Assembly (NCBI RefSeq): GCF_000797495.1
Contig: NZ_JTGN01000027.1
Coordinates: 23-35,374 of the forward strand
DNA length: 35,352 bases
Reading direction: 5' to 3'
Source: Robinsoniella peoriensis
GTDB taxonomy: Bacteria; Bacillota; Clostridia; Lachnospirales; Lachnospiraceae
A program made the translations under genes and the position numbers. Positions 1-6,926 of the stretch are shown piece by piece. Every line of letters begins with the position of its first letter. Position 1 is the first letter of the stretch. Under the pieces are notes generated by a model that had not been told where the DNA came from, made no database searches, and saw only the letters and a program-made list of their open reading frames with translations.

Positions 1-1
1 G

Positions 2-163
2 TACCAATGGCATCTGGCGAAGCTTGCACCCAATGAGTTTTATAAATTTGTCATCACTGGAGAATATCCACTGGATGTTCCCAAAATACCTGCGCATCCG
101 GTCATAGCCAAAAAACCGGAAGAACTTGGATGCCAATTATATCAGAAAAATACGGATAGTTAA
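2..163 (+). CDS. C-terminal fragment of an unrecognised protein
   Basis: An open frame runs from the window edge to a TAA at 161-163 and encodes the last 53 residues of a protein whose start lies outside. It is rich in Tyr, Pro and Lys (for example YKFVITGEYPLDVP) and has no motif I can assign. A short hairpin with a U-tract follows about 75 bases later. The surrounding sequence has the look of mobile-element flank, so a transposon-encoded protein is possible, but this is a guess. Confidence 0.45.
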   Translation, partial: YQWHLAKLAPNEFYKFVITGEYPLDVPKIPAHPVIAKKPEELGCQLYQKNTDS

Positions 164-236
164 AAAATTTCATAGAATACCATGACATTTAAAGAGGTGT
201 ACCTGTATGCAGGATACTTTGGAAGTAAAGGTGCGA

Positions 237-255
237 AAAAAGTGCCCCACTTTTT
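237..255 (+). terminator. Short hairpin with U-tract
   Basis: AAAAAGTG (237-244) and CACTTTTT (248-255) are perfect inverted arms around a CCC loop. The right arm ends in a T run, so on the + strand it could terminate the transcript of the partial gene at the window edge. The stem has only three G-C pairs, so it would be weak. Confidence 0.35.
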
Positions 256-292
256 AAAATGTCCTTGACAAAGGGTACAGTTCATTTACTTA

Positions 293-424
293 CCTTTTCG
301 AAGTGTTTTTTGGTGGATAGTATTCGACTGGCTCCCATCGGATACTAAGCGGGCAGTGAGCTGCGAAATGCATCAGGATTTCGGAGCGAATGCCCGCGTG
401 CCGCCAAAAAGCGCTTCGAAAAGG
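293..424. repeat. 132-bp inverted-repeat element (MITE-like)
   Basis: The 24-base arms 293-316 and 401-424 pair with four mismatches (CCTTTTCGAAGTG... against ...CGCTTCGAAAAGG). A nested perfect 7-bp stem, GCGGGCA (349-355) with TGCCCGC (391-397), lies inside. There is no ORF of note. An 18-base block inside it (331-348) recurs exactly, in reverse, at 6801-6818. It lies in the gene-free stretch 164-558, where I see nothing else apart from the short hairpin at 237-255. It behaves like a dispersed non-coding repeat; whether it is a MITE or a structured RNA is unknown. Confidence 0.6.
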
Positions 425-558
425 TTAGAAAATACCAGTTCTGCGGCCAGCTGACGGAGCCCATGCCAGTTTCCCACACCCATCTTTCCGTACACTACCT
501 ACATCTACAAAGCGTCATTAATCAACAAAACCCCAATTTAAGCTGAATTTGTATATTA

Positions 559-1497
559 CTAAAGCGCGTCTTCATATAAGATACCTATATCATGTATTCT
601 GCGCTTCATTTCTGTACGGATATGTAACGGCTCTAAGCACTCACATTTATTCCCAAAACTAAAAAGAATATTGTAGTAGTATTCGTTCTCTATGAAAGGA
701 AAACTAACAATATAATGATCATTGCCGTCAGGCGTAAAGTGTTCATAATCGCAAAAATCAAGTACCCTGTCTTTGACAGATTTATGAATACGGATTTTGA
801 TTGTATTTTGCATAGTTGCTAAAATATCCGCAAAATCTAGAATTGGTTTTTGATAATCTCGTGGTGTAAAAGATTCCTCTTGTATTTGTAGATTTGATAT
901 GCGGCATATTTTGAATAAGCGAAAATCATTTCTTTTAAGGCAATACCCTTGCCAATACCAATGGCTATTTTTCATAACAAGCTGATACGGCTCGGCTGTT
1001 CGTGCAGTTATGTTGCCATAGCGGTCTTCATATTCAAAGGTAAGCAGTTTGCTTTCCAGTAAAGCTGTTTTGATGTTTTCTAAATATGCCTGAATATTTC
1101 TGTTGCCTATCCACGGACTTAAATCTATGTGAATCTGATTTGCTTTTAATTCAATGTCTTTTGCTCTGTCAGCGGGTATAAAGCTCTTAACTTTTGCAAG
1201 GGCATTTACCAGTTCATCCCCTCGTATCATGGTAGGAAGATTGGAAAGCCCCATCAGGATAGCGGAAAGATCTGCCGTCGAAAAAACTTTTTTATCAATC
1301 TTGTATTTCTGCATGATTTCAAATCCACCGCCAACTCCAGGTGCAGAACAAATGGGAATCCCCGCCATGTTTATAGTGTCTATGTCACGGTAGATTGTGC
1401 GGGGTGAAACTTCAAACATATCTGCTAACTCCTGTGCGCCTATGCGCTTTTTTTCAAGGAGTATCATTATAATGCTTACAAGTCTGTCAATTTTCAT
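559..1497 (-). CDS. WYL-domain transcriptional regulator (YafY/DeoR type)
   Basis: A 312-residue DNA-binding regulator. Residues 1-55 form a winged helix-turn-helix with the typical SPRTIYRDIDTI recognition segment. Residues about 150-200 form a WYL domain (LLTFEYEDRYGN, then HWYWQGYC), and the C-terminal part fits the WCX extension. WYL domains usually sense a ligand. I place the start at the ATG at 1497, preceded by AAGGCGG (1505-1511) with 7-base spacing, rather than at the in-frame TTG at 1515. It is divergent from the isochorismatase-like gene at 1628, its likeliest target along with itself. The promoter at 1540-1568 matches consensus and overlaps a small palindrome, which suggests autoregulation. 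The family call is firm; the ligand is unknown. Confidence 0.88.
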   Translation of the reverse strand: MKIDRLVSIIMILLEKKRIGAQELADMFEVSPRTIYRDIDTINMAGIPICSAPGVGGGFEIMQKYKIDKKVFSTADLSAILMGLSNLPTMIRGDELVNALAKVKSFIPADRAKDIELKANQIHIDLSPWIGNRNIQAYLENIKTALLESKLLTFEYEDRYGNITARTAEPYQLVMKNSHWYWQGYCLKRNDFRLFKICRISNLQIQEESFTPRDYQKPILDFADILATMQNTIKIRIHKSVKDRVLDFCDYEHFTPDGNDHYIVSFPFIENEYYYNILFSFGNKCECLEPLHIRTEMKRRIHDIGILYEDAL

Positions 1498-1539
1498 CTG
1501 ACAGCCGCCTTTCAATTTTTAAAGATTTTTATTTTTATC

Positions 1540-1568
1540 ATTATAGATTATTGCCATAATGTTGTCAA
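1540..1568 (-). promoter_or_regulatory. Consensus sigma-A promoter of the WYL regulator gene, with overlapping palindrome
   Basis: Read on the minus strand: TTGACA (1563-1568), a 17-base spacer, then TATAAT (1540-1545), both hexamers perfect. An 11-base palindrome TGTTG-T-CAACA (1560-1570) overlaps the -35 and is a plausible operator for the divergent pair. Confidence 0.7.
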
Positions 1569-1627
1569 CAATTACATGATACAATAAACAAGCAAACAAA
1601 TCAATCTACCTATCAGGAGGAAACACT

Positions 1628-2116
1628 ATGCAGAAAAAAGCCTTAGTAATAATTGATATTCAAAATGATATAACAAAGAATTACAAGGATATCATTGACA
1701 ATATCAATAAATCTATTGATTGGGCAGTCAATAATAATATTCATGTTGTTTATATAAGGCATGAAAATTTATCAGCCGGCACGAGGACTTTTAAACCCAA
1801 TACAGAAGGAGCAGAATTAGCTTCAGACTTGAAAATCGTCTCAAAAAATGTTTTCAAAAAATGCAAAGGAAATGCATTAAGCAGTGAGGGTTTTACGGAC
1901 TTTATTAGTGAAAATGAAATATGCGAATTCTACATAACAGGAGCAGATGCTGCTGCTTGTGTTAAATCAACCTGTTACAACTTACGCAAAGCTAATTATA
2001 GGGTTAATGTATTATCAGATTGCATTACAAGTTATGATAAAAGGAAAATTGACGAAATGCTGCACTATTATGAAAGTAAAGGCAGTAAGATCATTGGTTT
2101 AAATGAATTGTCATAA
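1628..2116 (+). CDS. Isochorismatase-family cysteine hydrolase
   Basis: A 162-residue alpha/beta hydrolase of the isochorismatase/nicotinamidase fold, presumably cytosolic. Visible catalytic positions are Asp10 in LVIIDIQND, a Lys in FKKCKGNAL (about residue 78), and Cys111 in AAACVKST. The length is a little below the usual 170-200 residues. AGGAGG at 1615-1620 sits 7 bases before the ATG. The gene is divergent from the WYL regulator, which may control it. Substrate specificity (isochorismate, nicotinamide, N-carbamoyl compounds) cannot be read from the sequence; the small size argues against a full isochorismatase. Confidence 0.85.
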   Translation: MQKKALVIIDIQNDITKNYKDIIDNINKSIDWAVNNNIHVVYIRHENLSAGTRTFKPNTEGAELASDLKIVSKNVFKKCKGNALSSEGFTDFISENEICEFYITGADAAACVKSTCYNLRKANYRVNVLSDCITSYDKRKIDEMLHYYESKGSKIIGLNELS

Positions 2117-2199
2117 GTTTCATTTTTTAATCCTCTGCCAAAAGATAAAAACCGTCATTTAGTAGTTGATAGTTCATGTTCAAAAATTAATGCTTAGCT

Positions 2200-2234
2200 G
2201 AACAGCGGTTTTAAGAAAATAAAAGCCGCTGTTC
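2200..2234. terminator. Hairpin between convergent genes
   Basis: GAACAGCGG (2200-2208) pairs with CCGCTGTTC (2226-2234). The A/T-rich inner arms extend the stem with one bulge, leaving a short AGAAAA loop. It lies between the convergent hydrolase (+) and aldo/keto reductase (-) genes, as expected for a shared terminator, but a strong U-tract is missing on both sides. Confidence 0.5.
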
Positions 2235-2263
2235 TCTGCAGTTAGTAAATTGAATTTTTCTCC

Positions 2264-3232
2264 TTATAACGCTCCCACAATATTGTGGGGCACATATGAT
2301 TCTTCCAGATAATTCATTTCATCCTGTGACAATATAACCTTAAAACTGCCTGCTGCATCATCAAAATACTTTGCTTTTGTTGCACCGATAATTGGCACTG
2401 CAACGCCTTTTGCAAACTGCCAGGCAAGGGCAATCTGAGTCATGGTTGCATCTTTTTTCTCTGCCAGTCCGGATACTCTCTTTACTATTTCCATATCACT
2501 TTCCCGGGTCTTATCATATTTACCTTTTGCCGTTACATCCGTTCTGCTTCTTAAAGTATCTGCAGACCAGGTAGGACGTGACAGCCTTCCGGCAGCCAGC
2601 GGACTGTACGGTGTTCTTGCCACATTCTGATCTTCGCAGGCCGGGATCAGCTCTCGCTCATCCTCACGATAAAGCAGATTATAATGATTCTGCATCGATA
2701 CAAATTTTGTCCAGCCATTCTTTTCAGCGGTATACTGCATCTTCATAAACTGGTATCCATACATAGCGGAAGCACCAATGGCACGAACCTTACCTGATTG
2801 GACCACCTTATGCAGGGCCTGCATGGTCTCTTCTATTGGCGTATCATAATCAAAGCGGTGAATAATCAGCAAATCTATATAGTCTGTTCCCAGGCGTTTG
2901 AGCGAAGCTTCCACCTCTCGCGGTATTGCTTCCCCTGAAAGTTTTCCCTCATTGAAATAAACCTTTGTGGCCAGAACGACTTTATCTCTTGCTATATTAT
3001 TTTTAACCGCCCTGCCCAGATACTCCTCACTTGTTCCTGCGGAATAACAATTAGCCGTATCAAAAAAATTAATCCCCAATTCTAATGCATGTTTGATAAT
3101 CTCTTCACTTTCCTGTGGGTCAAGGGTCCATGCATGCATTTTGCTTGCCGGGTCACCAAAACTCATACAGCCTGCACATAAACGTGATACCTCAATGCCT
3201 GAATTTCCTAATTTTATATATTCCATTTTCAT
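2264..3232 (-). CDS. Aldo/keto reductase
   Basis: A 322-residue NAD(P)H-dependent oxidoreductase of the aldo/keto reductase superfamily. The catalytic tetrad is visible: Asp58 (FFDTA), Tyr63 (NCYSAG), Lys90 (LATK) and His125 (LLIIHRFD). Length and the C-terminal GATKAKY cofactor segment are normal for the YdjG/Tas-like bacterial group. The ATG overlaps the stop of the upstream flavodoxin gene by four bases (ATGA), so the two are translationally coupled. The LysR regulator at 3895 reads away from this operon and probably controls it. The natural substrate (an aldehyde or ketone) is unknown. Confidence 0.92.
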   Translation of the reverse strand: MKMEYIKLGNSGIEVSRLCAGCMSFGDPASKMHAWTLDPQESEEIIKHALELGINFFDTANCYSAGTSEEYLGRAVKNNIARDKVVLATKVYFNEGKLSGEAIPREVEASLKRLGTDYIDLLIIHRFDYDTPIEETMQALHKVVQSGKVRAIGASAMYGYQFMKMQYTAEKNGWTKFVSMQNHYNLLYREDERELIPACEDQNVARTPYSPLAAGRLSRPTWSADTLRSRTDVTAKGKYDKTRESDMEIVKRVSGLAEKKDATMTQIALAWQFAKGVAVPIIGATKAKYFDDAAGSFKVILSQDEMNYLEESYVPHNIVGAL

Positions 3233-3759
3233 TCCGTCCTTTCCCGATTGCTATTAATTGTCATCCAGTTTGCTATGTCTTTTTTAGACCTCTGTACAGC
3301 GCTTCCATAAATGGGCAGTCCCGCCTCTACCATTGCTCCGGGACATAATCTGCTGATATCACTTGTACTGCTGCCCATTCCACTGCCCTCGTGAGTGCAA
3401 AAAGGCATAATGGTTTTTCCGGTGAAATCAAAGTGTTCCAAAAAGGTAAACACCGCCATGGGCATAGTCCCCCAGTAATTAGGAAAACCCAGATAAATTA
3501 CATCATACGGATCAATACTTTCCGGGTACGTTTTCAATTCCGGTCTGGCATTCCGTTTCTGATCTGCCTGAGCCTGTGCAATACATTCGTTATATTCCTT
3601 TGAATATGTCTGTATTGGCTCAATTTGAAACAGCCGGGCACCTGTCAATTCCTGTATAATACCAGCTGCGGCTTCTGTGTTACCGATATCCAGTGTCTTA
3701 ATTATACCATTAACATAATTTTCATCCCTGCGTGAAAAGAACGCTATCAGTTCTGCCAT
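3229..3759 (-). CDS. Flavodoxin-family protein
   Basis: A 176-residue FMN-binding electron carrier or quinone-reductase-like protein of the flavodoxin_4 type. The first strand and phosphate loop are degenerate (IAFFSRRDENYVNG) relative to the usual YxSxTGNT. The ring-binding loop GFPNYWGTMPMAVFTFLE (residues 91-108) and the CTHEGSGMGSS segment (from 121) are characteristic. AGAGGT precedes the ATG at 3759. It is first in a two-gene operon with the aldo/keto reductase, a common pairing in clostridial redox or stress operons governed by a LysR regulator. The weak phosphate loop suggests altered FMN affinity. Confidence 0.85.
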   Translation of the reverse strand: MAELIAFFSRRDENYVNGIIKTLDIGNTEAAAGIIQELTGARLFQIEPIQTYSKEYNECIAQAQADQKRNARPELKTYPESIDPYDVIYLGFPNYWGTMPMAVFTFLEHFDFTGKTIMPFCTHEGSGMGSSTSDISRLCPGAMVEAGLPIYGSAVQRSKKDIANWMTINSNRERTE

Positions 3760-3859
3760 TTAATCTACCTCTTTTCTATTATTTTTCTTTGTATTTTCCT
3801 ATAGTTTATCTTAGTTTTCATTGACTTGGAATCTCCGATATGTTATCGTTGTATTAACA

Positions 3860-3877
3860 TAAAGTTTATACACTTTA
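3860..3877. promoter_or_regulatory. Candidate LysR operator dyad
   Basis: TAAAGT (3860-3865) and ACTTTA (3872-3877) form a perfect dyad around a 6-base centre in the divergent intergenic region. It sits 17 bases upstream of the LysR start and fits the T-N11-A idea of LysR boxes. A possible + strand promoter, TTGACT (3821-3826) with TATCGT (3844-3849), lies just upstream. Confidence 0.45.
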
Positions 3878-3894
3878 ATTTTAGGAGGTAATAT

Positions 3895-4782
3895 ATGTAC
3901 AATCAGATGCTGGATACATTTATAGCAGCTGCGGACTTCGGAAGTTTTACAAAAGCAGCAAAACATCTGTATATCTCGCCTACCGCCGTTATGAAACAAA
4001 TAAATACATTGGAAAATCATTTGGATATAAAGCTTGTGGAACGTACCCCCTCGGGCATCCGTTTAACAGACTCCGGAGCTGTCATATATCAGGACGCTAA
4101 ATTCATGATAGATTATTCAAAAAAATCCATTGCAAATGCCAAAGCCGCCAACCATGCTAAGGACACTACCTTTTGTGTGGGCACATCGCTTCTGAATCCT
4201 GCAAAGCCCTTTATGGATTTATGGTATCGTGTAAATAAAGATTTTCCGGAATATAAACTGCATCTTGTACCGTTTGAGGATAATTACGAAGGAATTCTTG
4301 GGGAAATAGGACTGCTGGGAGAAAAGTTTGATTTTCTGATAGGGGTATGTGATTCCAAAGCATGGCTTAGCCGCTGTAATTTTCTTGCCCTGGGCAGATA
4401 CAAAAAAATGATTGCAGTCCCCAGAGAACATCGCCTTGCAGGAAATTCCTGCATTGATATCGAAGATTTATACGGTGAGACTCTGATGATGGTAGCTCAC
4501 GGAGATTCCGGAGTGAATGATTTCCTCCGCAATGACCTGACGAAACACCATCCCAAAATTCAAATAGAGGATACTCCTCAATTTTATGATTTATCAGTAT
4601 TTAACCGCTGCGCAGAGACCGGAAATGTCCTGCTTAGCATTGAGTGCTGGCAGGAGGTTCACCCGGGTCTTATATCAATTCCTGTGAATTGGGATTACAG
4701 CATCCCCTATGGCTTACTTTATAGCCTGGATGCACCAGAAGATGTCCTCAGATTTGTTAATATGGTAAAAACCATGGTATAG
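3895..4782 (+). CDS. LysR-family transcriptional regulator
   Basis: A 295-residue regulator with an N-terminal winged helix-turn-helix (residues about 1-60: TFIAAADFGSFTKAAKHLYI, then a KQINTLENHLDIKLVERT wing) and a periplasmic-binding-protein-like effector domain. AGGAGGT (3883-3889) lies 5 bases before the ATG. It is divergent from the flavodoxin/aldo-keto reductase operon, the classic LysR arrangement, so that operon is the likely target. The effector is unknown. Confidence 0.93.
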   Translation: MYNQMLDTFIAAADFGSFTKAAKHLYISPTAVMKQINTLENHLDIKLVERTPSGIRLTDSGAVIYQDAKFMIDYSKKSIANAKAANHAKDTTFCVGTSLLNPAKPFMDLWYRVNKDFPEYKLHLVPFEDNYEGILGEIGLLGEKFDFLIGVCDSKAWLSRCNFLALGRYKKMIAVPREHRLAGNSCIDIEDLYGETLMMVAHGDSGVNDFLRNDLTKHHPKIQIEDTPQFYDLSVFNRCAETGNVLLSIECWQEVHPGLISIPVNWDYSIPYGLLYSLDAPEDVLRFVNMVKTMV

Positions 4783-4861
4783 AATGACCGCTTTCGCCTT
4801 CCCACATATTATTGTATTCTTATTATAATTAATTAACTAACCTGAAAGGACAGTTCTTATT

Positions 4862-5536
4862 ATGAAATGCCAAAGCTGCGGAACCATACTGGATGAAACT
4901 ATAGTGAAATGCCCCTATTGTGGTTCCACGAACTTCCCCGGTGCCGAAAAAGAATATATGAATGAGCTACATGAGCTGCATCAGAATCTGGAGAAATTAG
5001 AAGATGTCCCTATGGACTACTTTGAAGATACTATAAAAAGTGAATCTTCACGTGTAGGAAAGCGCATTGGTATATCGCTCCTGATTTCCGCCCTTCTGGC
5101 ACTTGGGATATTTTTATTGTTTCAGTTTAATGACAGCCAGTTAAAAAAACAGGACGCTGCCCAGACAGCCTGGGAACGTACGGCATTTCCGAAAATGGAT
5201 GTCTGGTATGAGGAAGGAAATTACGACGCTGTTCTGAACTACATACTGACAGACTCCGAAACACAGAAATTTTCCACCTACAACTGGAAGCATTCTGACT
5301 TTATCTGGGCATATGCCGACTATCTCATAATTACGGACCCGGAGAACAACCGTGAAAAAGATATCATGACCGCCATGACTTCTCTTCTGATCATGACACG
5401 CCTTGAAGATATGCGTAAGGAAGATTCTGCTATGGTAAAAGCATATCAAAAAGAAGCAGAACAGATTTTAAATGAACGCTATCACATGAGTATAGATCAA
5501 TTAAAAAAGCTTTATGATGAGGAGGTTAAAAAATGA
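4862..5536 (+). CDS. Zinc-ribbon single-pass membrane protein (A)
   Basis: A 224-residue protein of unknown function. Cys3, Cys6, Cys17 and Cys20 form a short N-terminal zinc ribbon (CxxC-x10-CxxC). A polar helical linker follows, then one transmembrane segment at about 68-88 (ISLLISALLALGIFLLF) and an extracytoplasmic helical domain. A TATAAT-like box lies at 4824-4829, though I find no good -35, and AAAGGA precedes the ATG. It is the first of three overlapping genes with the same design, and its stop overlaps the next start by four bases. The two zinc ribbons of this operon are so alike (MKC..CG, KCPYCGS) that the genes look like tandem duplicates. Confidence 0.8.
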   Translation: MKCQSCGTILDETIVKCPYCGSTNFPGAEKEYMNELHELHQNLEKLEDVPMDYFEDTIKSESSRVGKRIGISLLISALLALGIFLLFQFNDSQLKKQDAAQTAWERTAFPKMDVWYEEGNYDAVLNYILTDSETQKFSTYNWKHSDFIWAYADYLIITDPENNREKDIMTAMTSLLIMTRLEDMRKEDSAMVKAYQKEAEQILNERYHMSIDQLKKLYDEEVKK

Positions 5537-6279
5537 AGTGTACTTTCTGCGGGGCACCCTTAACGTTAAAGGATGAAAAATGTCCTTATTGCGGTTCCCA
5601 AAATCCCGATATTTTGAAACACCGTTCTGATATGAAACATTATCAGTCGGAATTCAAAAAAACTCAGAATGACGTTTACACTACAACCCATAGATTTACA
5701 AGTATCAGTGTACGCACAAGCATCATTGCCATTTTGGTGATCCTGAATGTTGCCGCCTTTATCCTGGTCGGATCCGCCTGGCCCATATACAAAAGCGTTA
5801 CGAAAAGCGCCTTACATAAAAATGAAGCTATCCATAAAGAAACCATGGATAATTTAATAGAAAACAAAAAATATATCGACCTGAATGCTTACTATAACTC
5901 AAACAATTTGTACCTGGGTGACGAATTTGATTCCTACACTGCAATTACCCGGGCTTCAGAGAGTTATAATAGTATCTTTGATTCCATTAATTCGCTGATT
6001 AATCCTGAACTTCATAGCAGCTGGTCTCCCAGATACCTGGTCTCCAGCCTCTCCTCTTATTATGAAACCATATCGGGAGAATATTTTTTATATGAGGGGA
6101 AATACCAGGCTGAACATCTGGCTGCATTAGATGATATTGATCAGAAGATTCAGCTGCTGCTGTCTTCCTTCTGCAATATGACAAAGGAAGATCTGAGTAC
6201 GCTTCCCAACCTGTCTGCAAACGGAGTTCGAGATATACTGGAAAGGAGATTAGACATCCATGAAGAAGAAACGAGTTAG
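5533..6279 (+). CDS. Zinc-ribbon single-pass membrane protein (B)
   Basis: A 248-residue paralogue of the preceding gene product in architecture. It has a zinc ribbon with Cys3, Cys6, Cys17 and Cys20, a polar linker, one transmembrane helix at about 63-82 (SIIAILVILNVAAFILVG), and a roughly 165-residue outside domain with no recognised fold. The start overlaps the upstream stop (ATGA) and GAGGTT precedes it. The sequence outside the zinc ribbon and membrane helix has clearly diverged from protein A, so the two probably form a heteromeric membrane complex instead of being interchangeable. Function unknown. Confidence 0.8.
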   Translation: MKCTFCGAPLTLKDEKCPYCGSQNPDILKHRSDMKHYQSEFKKTQNDVYTTTHRFTSISVRTSIIAILVILNVAAFILVGSAWPIYKSVTKSALHKNEAIHKETMDNLIENKKYIDLNAYYNSNNLYLGDEFDSYTAITRASESYNSIFDSINSLINPELHSSWSPRYLVSSLSSYYETISGEYFLYEGKYQAEHLAALDDIDQKIQLLLSSFCNMTKEDLSTLPNLSANGVRDILERRLDIHEEETS

Positions 6280-6667
6280 TATATCGGGCATCCTTATCAT
6301 CATTCTGTCGATTCTATTTGTCTTATTACTTGCTATGGGGATCGCACGCCTTAAGGAAGAATTCCAGGGCTATACAACATTCGATGAACAATCTTTTTCC
6401 GGAGATCTGAAATACCAGGATTATGGGTCTATACTGCGAAAAACTTCACAAAACGAAGCCCGGGGTGCTAAATCAAATGAAATACTTGAGGAATATTATG
6501 CTCTGGCCCGCTACTATGAGGCTGCCGTAAATTACAGACTTTATACAGACAGCAGGCAAACAGAAAAAGCTGCTGCCTATAAAACCGTGATGAAACAAAA
6601 AGAAAAAGAAATGGGGCAGCTTCAATCAGAAATACCTGCCATTCTGGATATCCTATCCATAAAATAG
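6260..6667 (+). CDS. Small single-pass membrane protein
   Basis: A 135-residue protein with a basic N-terminus and one membrane helix at about 8-27 (SGILIIILSILFVLLLAMG). A mostly helical, charged outside domain follows. It overlaps the upstream zinc-ribbon gene by 20 bases and has a GGAAAGGAG ribosome site inside that gene, which makes coordinated expression very likely. It lacks a zinc ribbon but otherwise repeats the layout of its two neighbours. No family recognised. Confidence 0.75.
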   Translation: MKKKRVSISGILIIILSILFVLLLAMGIARLKEEFQGYTTFDEQSFSGDLKYQDYGSILRKTSQNEARGAKSNEILEEYYALARYYEAAVNYRLYTDSRQTEKAAAYKTVMKQKEKEMGQLQSEIPAILDILSIK

Positions 6668-6677
6668 AAAAGTATTA

Positions 6678-6726
6678 AAAAGCGCTTGTCCATGATGTTA
6701 TCATATTTTCATGAACAGGCGCTTTT
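6678..6726. terminator. Strong bidirectional terminator
   Basis: AAAAGCGCTTGTCCATG (6678-6694) pairs with CATGAACAGGCGCTTTT (6710-6726) with two wobble or mismatch positions, flanked by A and T tracts on both sides. It serves the + strand zinc-ribbon operon and the - strand ABC exporter operon. It resembles the terminator at 11864-11910. Confidence 0.85.
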
Positions 6727-6763
6727 ATTACCGTTTAATCGAAATCATTTTCAGATGAATTTT

Positions 6764-6926
6764 CTACACGATCTCATCCAGCGGGCAGATCTCTGCCAGA
6801 TTAGTATCCGATGGGAGCACGCCTGCCATGGTCCGCCCCTTTCTCTTTCCGGGATACAGTTTATTGATACAAAGCTGGTTTTCTCTATGATAACTTCCAC
6901 GCCATGCTCTTATTTTGCAGTTCTAC
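6764..6926 (-). pseudogene. Possible gene-end remnant sharing its 3' end with pxpA
   Basis: Downstream of the ABC exporter a second minus-strand frame stays open from about 6926 to a TAG at 6764-6766 and ends in AEICPLDEIV, the same last nine residues as PxpA (EICPLDEIV). At DNA level 26 bases are identical (6765-6790 and 11943-11968), and a similar terminator follows both at nearly the same distance. The upstream part overlaps the ABC gene in another frame and does not match PxpA. I read it as a recombination scar or copied 3' end, not a working gene. Confidence 0.45.

Noticed and set aside
207..257. 16-codon ORF with AGAGGTG upstream
   Set aside because: Too short, ends in the terminator-like hairpin, and has no recognisable sequence; probably a cut-off gene start or chance.
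6764..6926. Reading the overlapping frame as a functional small gene
   Set aside because: Its upstream half only mirrors the end of the ABC ATPase gene in another frame, and no ribosome site or full start is present.
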